Shown here one piece after another: positions 1 to 5,687 of a DNA stretch of 7,551 nucleotides. The notes under the pieces were generated by a model. That model had not been told where the DNA came from. It searched no databases and worked only from the letters and a program-made list of their open reading frames with translations. Source of the DNA: JACKAN01 sp964502735 (GTDB lineage: Bacteria > Bdellovibrionota > Bdellovibrionia > Bdellovibrionales > UBA1609); the NCBI GenBank assembly GCA_964502735.1, contig CAZCYD010000092.1, positions 1 through 7,551 on the forward strand, written 5' to 3'. Positions within the stretch are counted from its first letter, which is position 1. Each line of letters begins with the position of its first letter. The translations under genes were made by a program, and so were the position numbers.

Positions 1-675
1 GCATTTGGCCACATTTTCCTGAGTTAACGGGATGCTTAAAGCCAAGGTGAGGGCATCCGGTACTGTTGAAAAAACCGTGTGGACTTTTAAAGCGTTAAAA
101 AAGTAAGCCCGCCCTGTTTCGTAGGGAATAATTTTGTCTTCAATAATAAAAAATAAAGTCTGTGGGGCACATCTGTTCAATGGTACAAATATGCGAAAAT
201 AGTCCGGAACTTGAAAACTAAAGGACTGATCTCTGTGTGGAGGGAAATGCCCACCTATTCCAAATTTAACCAACCTCGATCGCCCAATGGATGGAGCAAA
301 ATACTGTATGAGTTCTTGTATAGCAGGAATCTCTTTGCCGGCCTCTGTTAAAACATTAAAATCATTTTCAGAAACGTTTTCTCCTCCAGAAGCCATGTAC
401 TCCTGCAAAGAGTGAAGATCCGGGAACCCTGTCATATTCCCATCAAGGGAGGTGATGCTCAACCCCATGCGGTTAGTTTCTGGCTTTGATGGCTGATACC
501 TCACCCACTTATCCTTAAATTTAGCCAAGTCTTTTTCTAACTGTCCACAATCAACAAAAAATTTTAAAGGGCATATATCTCCATACAAATGGAGCTGGCT
601 ATAAAGGTGGAGTCGACGGATATTGACTGATTCGATATCACTAGGAGAAAAACTTGTTTTCGTTGATTCTAGCAT
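1..675 (-). CDS. Fe(II)/2-oxoglutarate dioxygenase-like protein, Asp/Asn beta-hydroxylase type (C-terminus off window)
   Basis: An open frame read on the minus strand from the ATG at 675 runs without a stop to the window edge, giving 225 residues. The C-terminal half looks like a double-stranded beta-helix dioxygenase. It has a glycine-rich lead-in and an HxD iron motif (HRD, His147 and Asp149), then a strand RIFVPL (161-166), a GRAYFFN turn and a distal His199 in KVHTVFS. That is the His-x-Asp...His iron triad of the Asp/Asn beta-hydroxylase-like families. The arginine usually found about 10 residues after the distal His to bind 2-oxoglutarate is not visible; the stretch reads DALTLAL. The start at 675 follows AGGGGAG with a short 3-nt spacer; in-frame ATGs at 693 and 717 are alternatives. 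The gene diverges from the membrane operon at 759. It probably hydroxylates an amino acid, peptide or protein, but the substrate is unknown. The fold call is fairly secure; activity is less so. Confidence 0.72.
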   Translation of the reverse strand, partial: MLESTKTSFSPSDIESVNIRRLHLYSQLHLYGDICPLKFFVDCGQLEKDLAKFKDKWVRYQPSKPETNRMGLSITSLDGNMTGFPDLHSLQEYMASGGENVSENDFNVLTEAGKEIPAIQELIQYFAPSIGRSRLVKFGIGGHFPPHRDQSFSFQVPDYFRIFVPLNRCAPQTLFFIIEDKIIPYETGRAYFFNALKVHTVFSTVPDALTLALSIPLTQENVAKC

Positions 676-758
676 TATCTCCCCTGAGAGCATTGAAAAA
701 TAAACTCTAACGAGCATAATAATATTATTTAGATTGTGGTAATACAAGGGGATATTCC
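676..758. promoter_or_regulatory. Divergent intergenic region with candidate promoter and AT palindrome
   Basis: These 83 bases separate the minus-strand dioxygenase from the plus-strand membrane operon, so both promoters should lie here or just inside the genes. On the minus strand a TTGTAT (742-747) and a TATTAT (719-724) are 17 bp apart, a plausible sigma-70-type promoter for the dioxygenase. On the plus strand TTGAAA (693-698) precedes the AT-rich 717-729 block at about 18 bp, but no good -10 hexamer stands out. A perfect 12-bp palindrome AATAATATTATT (718-729) overlaps the candidate -10 region. AAGGGG at 746-751 is a good ribosome binding site for the ATG at 759 (7-nt spacer). Promoter calls are by eye and weak; the ribosome binding site is solid. 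Confidence 0.4.
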
Positions 759-1298
759 ATGCCTCAAATATTGATTCGAATAAAAACTAAAATCCTAGCG
801 CGGGGCTATTCCCATATCTTGGCTTCCTCAATACTATTAATGATCTTGTCTTGCGGAATTATGGATATTAGAAGTTATCCCTTTTCCAGCTACTACATGT
901 ACTCTGATATTTTCAAGCCAGAAATTTACACGCGCCAACGCATAGCAGTGGAGTCAGATGGAACAATCCACCATTCTCTGCGTGTTCGAAATATTCTTTG
1001 GCCTTTTTGGGAGGCCTCGTTTCTTGAGGCTCTACACTTTCATCGTAGGGTTAAGAGTGAAAAAGAATTCAAAACTATCATTAGTGATCTTTTGAATCTT
1101 GTAAATCACAGAATACAAAAATCAGAATTTCTTAGAAATCAAGTGCCCATGGTTGAAGCTTTAATCTTGTACAATGACAATTACGTTTGGACTGATTTTA
1201 AGCGAGATATGATGCTAAGAATAGATGATTCTAAATATCTTCCAAGACCCAAAGATTCCAAAATTATTATGAGAATTACTCAACAGGATCAAGATTAA
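759..1298 (+). CDS. Small single-TM membrane protein, partner of the HTTM protein
   Basis: A 179-residue protein with a basic N-terminus (RIKTKILARGY) and one hydrophobic segment at about residues 19-36 (LASSILLMILSCGIM), then a mostly polar domain. A Cys at 32 preceded by ILS could be read as a lipobox, but the following motif SYPFSSYYMYSD (39-50) argues for an uncleaved membrane anchor. Small proteins with a TM helix followed by a 'PF.sYpMfs'-like motif are, from memory, common partners beside HTTM genes. The rest (51-179) is expected to lie outside the membrane and has no catalytic motif I recognise. The start is well supported by AAGGGG 7 nt upstream. The stop is 3 nt before the next gene's ATG, so the two are almost certainly co-transcribed. 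Function unknown. Confidence 0.8.
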   Translation: MPQILIRIKTKILARGYSHILASSILLMILSCGIMDIRSYPFSSYYMYSDIFKPEIYTRQRIAVESDGTIHHSLRVRNILWPFWEASFLEALHFHRRVKSEKEFKTIISDLLNLVNHRIQKSEFLRNQVPMVEALILYNDNYVWTDFKRDMMLRIDDSKYLPRPKDSKIIMRITQQDQD

Positions 1299-1301
1299 GA
1301 C

Positions 1302-2171
1302 ATGAAAAAATCCTTAAACCCCGACCTCTGTCGAATACTTTTTTATTTTCTACTATTCGCTCTTGAGGGAAAAAACAGTTATTTTAAATCCTACGCCCTC
1401 TTACCCACTTCAATGTGGAGTCCCGGCGGAATAATGGCAGTTCTATTCCCTCTTCCTCTGACCTACGAGGCGGCAAACTTACTTCACCTAACTTGGCAAG
1501 CCAGTCTCCTGACCTCAATGCTTGGCCTTTTCACCAGGACATCAATTCTGATTTCATCTGTTTCGGGATTTATACTTATTGGAATATCCTATTCTTATGG
1601 TTATTTCAATCATGTCTACTTGCCTATAGCCTTAACGCTTTTAATTATGCCAATGATTCCCTTTGGAAAAAATCTCTCAATAGATGCGCTAATTTTCAGG
1701 AAAAAGAATTCAAAATCAAACCAGGATGCAAATGATTATATGTTCTACGCAAGGGCAATACTGACCATAATATTTTTTTTAGCTGGTTATTCTAAATTGA
1801 AAAATGGTGGAATCGAGTGGCTGTCGGGAGAAACTCTATCTAATTACATTATTCGAAGTCCTTTACTGTTTCACGATGTCAACCCTCTTGCCAACTCCCT
1901 GAGCTTAAATCTTCGAATTGCCAATATAAATTGGATCTGCAAATTTTTAAGTTATTTTACTGTAATCATAGAATTGGCGGCGCCATTGGCTCTCTTACCT
2001 TCAAGGTTTTTTAAATGGATTATTCCGGCTCTTTTTGTTATGCAAATTGGAATCTATTTTACTATCTACGTAAATTTTAGGGTCTACCTATGTCTATATA
2101 TTTTCTGGGTGGATTGGGAATATCACTACCTCAAATTAAAGGCCCTGATTGTAAAACCGAAACTTGCATGA
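1302..2171 (+). CDS. HTTM-domain (vitamin-K-dependent carboxylase-like) multi-pass membrane protein
   Basis: A 289-residue, strongly hydrophobic protein with roughly six or more membrane segments: about 9-21, 64-78, 80-99, 104-120, 148-164, 214-232 and 237-270. The pattern fits the HTTM / gamma-carboxylase-like membrane family. Features include an N-terminal helix in RILFYFLLFALEG, the 'YFNHVYLPIAL' helix leading into 'IPFGKNLSID' (about 101-128), and 'FFLAGYSKLKNGG.EWLSG' (158-176), which resembles the 'yflAGisKl..G..Wl.G' signature. Bacterial members are usually integral membrane proteins of unknown activity, and I see nothing that assigns one here. The ATG follows the upstream stop by 3 nt and has only a weak ribosome binding site (AGGA about 13 nt upstream), which suggests translational coupling. 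A very large hairpin begins about 12 nt after its stop codon. Confidence 0.82.
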   Translation: MKKSLNPDLCRILFYFLLFALEGKNSYFKSYALLPTSMWSPGGIMAVLFPLPLTYEAANLLHLTWQASLLTSMLGLFTRTSILISSVSGFILIGISYSYGYFNHVYLPIALTLLIMPMIPFGKNLSIDALIFRKKNSKSNQDANDYMFYARAILTIIFFLAGYSKLKNGGIEWLSGETLSNYIIRSPLLFHDVNPLANSLSLNLRIANINWICKFLSYFTVIIELAAPLALLPSRFFKWIIPALFVMQIGIYFTIYVNFRVYLCLYIFWVDWEYHYLKLKALIVKPKLA

Positions 2172-2185
2172 ATATGTTATTGCGG

Positions 2186-2307
2186 TTCCAAAAAATAATT
2201 GTCTAGAATTTTGTGAATGCACCTCATGCTCAAACAGCCGCAACCTGATGGCTGCGGAACTGCGCGTGAGGTGCATTCACAAAATTCTAGATAATTATTT
2301 TTTGGAA
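2186..2307. repeat. Long near-perfect inverted repeat (41-bp arms), MITE-like or bidirectional terminator
   Basis: The arms 2186-2226 and 2267-2307 are reverse complements over 41 bp with one difference, 2201 G opposite 2292 T, which is a G-U pair in RNA. They start TTCCAAAAAATAATT and end AATTATTTTTTGGAA. The 40-bp centre (2227-2266) can form a further small hairpin, either CAGCC (2235-2239) with GGCTG (2250-2254) or CCGCA (2238-2242) with TGCGG (2253-2257). The element sits between convergent genes, beginning about 12 nt after the HTTM stop and ending about 100 nt before the redoxin-like gene's stop. The A-tract and T-tract at the arm ends suit a bidirectional terminator, but 41 bp is far longer than such stems normally are. 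A small non-autonomous mobile element is equally possible; no clear target-site duplication is visible. The inverted repeat is certain; its nature is not. Confidence 0.9.
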
Positions 2308-2356
2308 TTTGTATTGTCCACTGAGTTGAACCTTCAGATGGGCATTGAGACACTAT

Positions 2357-2386
2357 GAGAATTAAGGAGAATTAAGGAGAATTTAG
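2357..2386 (+). repeat. Short tandem repeat, three 10-bp units
   Basis: Two exact copies of GAGAATTAAG (2357-2366 and 2367-2376) are followed by a third with one change, GAGAATTTAG (2377-2386). They lie in the intergenic space between the long inverted repeat and the end of the minus-strand operon. Each junction creates AAGGAG, which resembles a ribosome binding site on the plus strand, but no gene follows. It is probably a slippage product. The rest of 2172-2408 outside this and the inverted repeat shows nothing I can assign. Confidence 0.8.
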
Positions 2387-2408
2387 AACGATTATTTAAC
2401 TGTAGGGA

Positions 2409-2774
2409 TTATAAATTTAAGTGGAACTGTTCTTCCTTCCATTTTTTCATATTTATTTTCTGGGCAAATGAGATAATGGGGTCCAAGAGGTTTAAAGGCA
2501 AATAGTAACTTCTCGAAAATATCAGGTGGCCCTCACGGAAAATAAAAAGCCCCATAGCGCGATGATTCTCAAAAGGCAGGTCAAATAAGATCAACTGCTC
2601 TTTACTGAGGACAGTAAAATTTATATTTGTATGCTCCTCAGAAGTCGCACGAAAGTGTCTGACAAACTCTAGTACATAATCTTCTGAAGAATTGACTGCA
2701 CAGATAACTAAAAGCTCTTTTGAGCTTTTCAAATTTAACGCAGCTTCCCTGGTAAGAACCTCTTCCCGTAACAA
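2409..2774 (-). CDS. Small thioredoxin-fold-like protein without CxxC
   Basis: A 121-residue protein whose order of predicted elements suggests a thioredoxin-like fold. It has a strand ELLVICAV (20-27), a helix EDYVLEFVRHF (31-41), a strand INFTVLS (51-57), a strand pair GLFIFREGHLIFSRS (75-89) with the 'f..G.li' turn of thioredoxins, and a final helix LLDPIISFAQKI (97-108). Where CxxC would lie the sequence reads AVNSSED, and Cys25 is the only cysteine, so a dithiol redox role is unlikely. A binding or structural subunit is a better guess, and the fold assignment is itself inference. The start is TTG at 2774, directly after the TAA of the upstream gene, with GAGGGG supplying a ribosome binding site about 6 nt ahead; no ATG occurs near the N-terminus. 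It is the last gene of the dioxygenase / PP-loop ATPase operon. Confidence 0.65.
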   Translation of the reverse strand: MLREEVLTREAALNLKSSKELLVICAVNSSEDYVLEFVRHFRATSEEHTNINFTVLSKEQLILFDLPFENHRAMGLFIFREGHLIFSRSYYLPLNLLDPIISFAQKINMKKWKEEQFHLNL

Positions 2775-3722
2775 TTAGGCCCCCTCACCATCTGGAGTTA
2801 GCGCCAGTATTAGATCTTCATATTTAATACTGAAATCCGTATCAGCAAGAGGAAAACGTTTGGCTAACTCTGCGCGATGATGGGCATGGACTTCTTCGAG
2901 CTGCTCGAAACCATGATACTTTGGCCTAAATTCCAATTCTGGATAGTCTTCCCTATACATCAAGGCCTTGCTTGTTCGCGTTCCCAACTTTCCAACAATT
3001 TCGTTGTTAATAAGTTTTTTTAAATAATTATTGTACTTAAGAAAGCTCAGTATTTGCTCTGGTAAATACTGAAAAAATGCCGGCACAGCAGGTTTATTTT
3101 TTAAAATAAAAAATCTAAACAAAGAACAAAGCCTATCACTCTCATTATAATACCAGTCTGACGGCAGATAGGGACTAACCCCTGGAATATAATCTTTAGG
3201 AATAGACTTCTTAAGGTAGGGGTCTCCTTGAGCAATTATGGGCAAACCCTCAACCTGGTCCGCCAGCCACAGACATGCCGCCAGTTGGGGACTCACACAG
3301 TGGCAGAGGTCAACAATTTGCAAATATTCGGAAGAATTCCAAAATTCTAAAATATCAATGTCAAAAATACTGTATTGTAAATTGTATTGGTGACAAAATT
3401 TAAAGGCATAATTAATATCATGCTCATTAAGTCCATTTTTAAAACGCATAATTGCAACTTCGACATTAATGCCTTCATCTAAAAAACTCTTTAAACAAAT
3501 TTCGCTGTCAATTCCTCCGCTGTACAAAACCCAGATAGGTAAATCTGTCGACATCTTTATTTGCCTGGCGGCAAGTTGATTGGCTTCTCTCCACGATTTT
3601 AGATCTGAAGTTGCCCTCCCATAGGAAGTTACAAACTTTTGCAATGGTGAACTTCGATTGCAGTACCACTCATTATCATCATATCCAAATTTAAAATGGT
3701 TTTGATAAGTGTACTCAAACAT
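2775..3722 (-). CDS. Asparagine-synthase-type PP-loop ATP pyrophosphatase, stand-alone synthetase domain
   Basis: A 315-residue protein carrying a textbook PP-loop, YSGGIDSE, at residues 67-74 after a hydrophobic strand (PIWVLY). This is the pyrophosphate-binding loop of N-type ATP pyrophosphatases such as asparagine synthetase. A following strand-turn-helix (NVEVAIMRFKNGLNEHDINYA, about 86-106) fits the nucleotide-binding fold. The N-terminal glutaminase domain of class B asparagine synthetases is absent, so nitrogen would come from free ammonia or an amine, or the enzyme only adenylates its substrate. The N-terminus (NHFKFGYDD, 8-16) and the segment around 'LPEQILSFL' match the diverged relative encoded at 4578. 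The start chosen is ATG 3722, which overlaps the upstream dioxygenase stop by 8 nt; a GTG at 3725 is an alternative. The stop abuts the TTG of the redoxin-like gene, so three genes form a coupled operon. The substrate is unknown. Confidence 0.8.
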   Translation of the reverse strand: MFEYTYQNHFKFGYDDNEWYCNRSSPLQKFVTSYGRATSDLKSWREANQLAARQIKMSTDLPIWVLYSGGIDSEICLKSFLDEGINVEVAIMRFKNGLNEHDINYAFKFCHQYNLQYSIFDIDILEFWNSSEYLQIVDLCHCVSPQLAACLWLADQVEGLPIIAQGDPYLKKSIPKDYIPGVSPYLPSDWYYNESDRLCSLFRFFILKNKPAVPAFFQYLPEQILSFLKYNNYLKKLINNEIVGKLGTRTSKALMYREDYPELEFRPKYHGFEQLEEVHAHHRAELAKRFPLADTDFSIKYEDLILALTPDGEGA

Positions 3723-4428
3723 CACTATTCACACTTAAACTCATCTGAGTAAGATTGCGAGCGAAAAGCTTTGATAAGTTTATCTTTCCATCAACAAAAA
3801 CAACACCCCGCCAATAGCCACAAGAATCAGCCCCATGTAACAATTTTGACTCGTTAAACATATACAAATGATTTTGCGAATTGAGATAGTATTTTTTGCC
3901 ATCTATTCTTAGATAGGACTTTCCGCATTCATCTGTTCTTTCAGAAATCGGAATCTTCAGTGCTAAACACTTTTGCTCTTCGTGCAAGGGCTCTTTAAAA
4001 AAGTCATGAAATTGACTCGTTTTAAAAAAATTCCTAAACAATAAATTATTTTTGTATTCTAACTTATCACAATGTTCTGATAACGCCTGATTTGGCTTTT
4101 GCAAAAATATCTTTATTCTTGTCACCGACAAAATACCCTCTAAGGGCTCAAGTAAACTCTGAACTAAACTCGCAATAGGTGTGTCGAAATATCTCCAGGG
4201 GAGACTTGTGTCTAAACGTAAGTCATACATTTTGTCCTGATATTCCGGAGACAAAAGCCCACGGACAAGGTAGCTGTGCCAAACATCAAGCTCTTCACCG
4301 TTTTTCAAAACCTCAGCAATGATTTCCTGCTGTTGGGGGAAGGTAATTATTTCTGGCAAACAAAATATCTGCTTATCTAAAAAAAGTTGCTCAGAAATCT
4401 CGCGATTAATGTCTCGGTTACAATTCAT
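3715..4428 (-). CDS. Fe(II)/2-oxoglutarate dioxygenase, Asp/Asn beta-hydroxylase-like
   Basis: A 237-residue protein with the expected dioxygenase landmarks in order. The HxD motif is His119-Cys-Asp121 in ALSEHCDKLEYKN. After a strand KCLALKIPIS (153-162) and a turn NSQNHLYMFNES come the distal His198 in LLHGAD and Arg207 nine residues later in YWRGVVFVDG. His119/Asp121/His198 would bind iron and Arg207 the 2-oxoglutarate carboxylate, so unlike the partial dioxygenase at the left edge this one keeps a full catalytic set. The likely reaction is hydroxylation of an amino acid, peptide or protein side chain. The ATG at 4428 has a modest GGAAG ribosome site 3 nt upstream. It is the first gene of the operon and overlaps the PP-loop ATPase gene by 8 nt, implying linked expression and a shared pathway. 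It diverges from the gene at 4578. Confidence 0.78.
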   Translation of the reverse strand: MNCNRDINREISEQLFLDKQIFCLPEIITFPQQQEIIAEVLKNGEELDVWHSYLVRGLLSPEYQDKMYDLRLDTSLPWRYFDTPIASLVQSLLEPLEGILSVTRIKIFLQKPNQALSEHCDKLEYKNNLLFRNFFKTSQFHDFFKEPLHEEQKCLALKIPISERTDECGKSYLRIDGKKYYLNSQNHLYMFNESKLLHGADSCGYWRGVVFVDGKINLSKLFARNLTQMSLSVNSDV

Positions 4429-4450
4429 AGTCTTCCAGTATACACCTACT

Positions 4451-4511
4451 CCTCAAATCCGTAGTCCAAATCTGAGGATAAAATGCGTCAATTTCCTCAA
4501 ATTTGGGCTAC
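4451..4511. promoter_or_regulatory. Candidate operator: 17-bp dyad plus a third half-site in the divergent control region
   Basis: Arms 4461-4477 and 4495-4511 are inverted copies over 17 bp with two differences, one of them G-T compatible, around a 17-bp centre. The core half-site is CCTCAAATTTGG (4495-4506), inverted as CCAAATCTGAGG (4466-4477). A third partial copy, CCTCAAATCC, lies at 4451-4460 in direct orientation. Three spaced half-sites between divergent genes are what one expects of an operator bound by a dimeric or cooperative regulator controlling both operons. The centre holds TTGACG on the minus strand (4486-4491), a good -35-like hexamer for the dioxygenase operon, and TAAAAT (4479-4484), a -10-like hexamer on the plus strand, but neither has a convincing partner hexamer. 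No regulator gene is present in the window. The repeats are visible directly; the operator role is inferred. Confidence 0.5.
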
Positions 4512-4577
4512 ACATAGAGGTCTATGCGTGTTAGTCATCCAGTGCATCAGGCTACAAAGTTAGCAAAGGTCAATAAA

Positions 4578-5687
4578 ATGTGCAAATCCACTTCAGCCAG
4601 GAGCTTAGCAGACAACTTCATAAGCCCGCATATAGAAAAATATGGTTTAAATGGCACAAATACTCAAAAAAATCCTAGTCAAGGCTGGCCCAGTTTTAAT
4701 CATAATCCACTTCCACAACTGAGCAAAAATAATCACTTCCAATTTGGTTACAATGGAGACGCCTTTAACTGGAGGGAAAGTTCAACTTGTATGTTTTGGA
4801 CTCAATATGGAAACGTTAGTAGCAAAGTCCTTCCCTTTCGGGAGGAGCTCTTTCTGTCTGTAAATGAACTTTCAACTTATAATGGTGTCAGCATTAGCTT
4901 TTTAGGATCAGAAATTAGCTTTTTTTTATCTCAATTAATTTTGCTCTCTACACAACGTCCTATCATCACCCTTCCTCGATGCTTAGATAAAACCGGCCTA
5001 GACTTTGAGGGGCAACTTATGTCCTCACAGCTCGCTAAAACACATCCAAACCTTGATTCTCAATTTGAATTTATTGATTTCCAATGGTCTGAATTTGAAG
5101 AATTTTTAGAAAAAATATCTAGTCAAGTTCGCTGCGCAGATCCTTATTTAGCCTTTTCGATTTTTATAGGCTCTAAATCACAAAGTCTTCATATTTATGA
5201 AGGCTATTGGCCAAAGATCTGCGACCAAAACTATGACAAGTCTGCAAACTCTGCTGTCGGGCCCGCCTACTGGTGCTTAGAGGACTACGAAGGCGAAACT
5301 TCTGTGGCCAAATTTTTGATAGCAAATAACCTTCGGGGGGTACCAGATATTATTCGCTATAGACCAGAAATCTTGGCTTCGATTTTTTTATCTTCCACAT
5401 TTAAATCCTGGATAAGCGAGACTTCAACAGAAAATCGCGGAGCTGAGTCTGGTTTGCTGTTTACAAAACTACTAACAGAAGAATTGAACTTTCACGTTCA
5501 AAAGTTTTCAGTTTTTGATGATCTCAAATCTCTTTTGTCTACCTACGAATCAGCTCTTATCAAAAACAATCCCAAATCTAATGAGGTCTGGCTGACCCCC
5601 CTGCATCGCTTAATGGATCATCTTAATGTTGATTCAAGCTATCTAAATATCGAGGCAAAAGAAATTTATGGAAAAGTTTTGCAATAA
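4578..5687 (+). CDS. Diverged PP-loop-ATPase paralogue lacking the PP-loop (pseudo-enzyme candidate)
   Basis: A 369-residue protein clearly related to the PP-loop ATPase encoded at 2775-3722. The motif NHFQFGYNG (52-60) matches NHFKFGYDD there. A gap-free stretch starting KFLIANNLRGVP (245-256) and continuing through YRPEILASIFL matches RFFILKNKPAVP...YLPEQILSFL. At the position of YSGGIDSE this protein reads FLGSEISF (108-115), so the SGGxDS pyrophosphate loop is gone while the flanking strand and helix remain. It is therefore probably catalytically dead for ATP pyrophosphatase chemistry and may act as a heteromeric partner, substrate-binding subunit or regulator. It also has about 45 extra polar N-terminal residues. 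The start at ATG 4578 has AAAGG 8 nt upstream; an in-frame ATG at 4524 would add 18 residues but has a poorly spaced site inside a small palindrome. It overlaps the following GNAT gene by 20 nt. Confidence 0.75.
   Translation: MCKSTSARSLADNFISPHIEKYGLNGTNTQKNPSQGWPSFNHNPLPQLSKNNHFQFGYNGDAFNWRESSTCMFWTQYGNVSSKVLPFREELFLSVNELSTYNGVSISFLGSEISFFLSQLILLSTQRPIITLPRCLDKTGLDFEGQLMSSQLAKTHPNLDSQFEFIDFQWSEFEEFLEKISSQVRCADPYLAFSIFIGSKSQSLHIYEGYWPKICDQNYDKSANSAVGPAYWCLEDYEGETSVAKFLIANNLRGVPDIIRYRPEILASIFLSSTFKSWISETSTENRGAESGLLFTKLLTEELNFHVQKFSVFDDLKSLLSTYESALIKNNPKSNEVWLTPLHRLMDHLNVDSSYLNIEAKEIYGKVLQ

Noticed and set aside
1415..1735. Open frame of 106 codons inside the HTTM gene
   Set aside because: Wholly contained in a convincing membrane-protein gene in another frame; its translation has no domain features.
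2186..2307. Integron attC site
   Set aside because: The hairpin is too nearly perfect and no convincing attC core sites (RYYYAAC / GTTRRRY) at the ends or integrase gene is seen.
2164..2358. 64-codon plus-strand open frame through the long inverted repeat
   Set aside because: It starts at a TTG inside the end of the HTTM gene and mostly translates the two arms of the palindrome; no ribosome site or protein-like pattern.
2710..2729. AAAAGCTC / GAGCTTTT hairpin near the start of the redoxin-like gene as a terminator
   Set aside because: Only 8 bp and AT-rich, within codons for Lys-Ser-Ser-Lys; most likely a coding coincidence.
4437..4442. TATACT on the minus strand as a -10 for the dioxygenase operon
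   Set aside because: It would start transcription within about 2-3 nt of the ATG at 4428, and no -35 hexamer lies at a normal distance.
4524..4577. Upstream ATG at 4524 as the start of the pseudo-ATPase
   Set aside because: The AGAGG before it is only 3 nt away and lies in the small palindrome CATAGA-GG-TCTATG; ATG 4578 has a better-spaced AAAGG. Not excluded outright.
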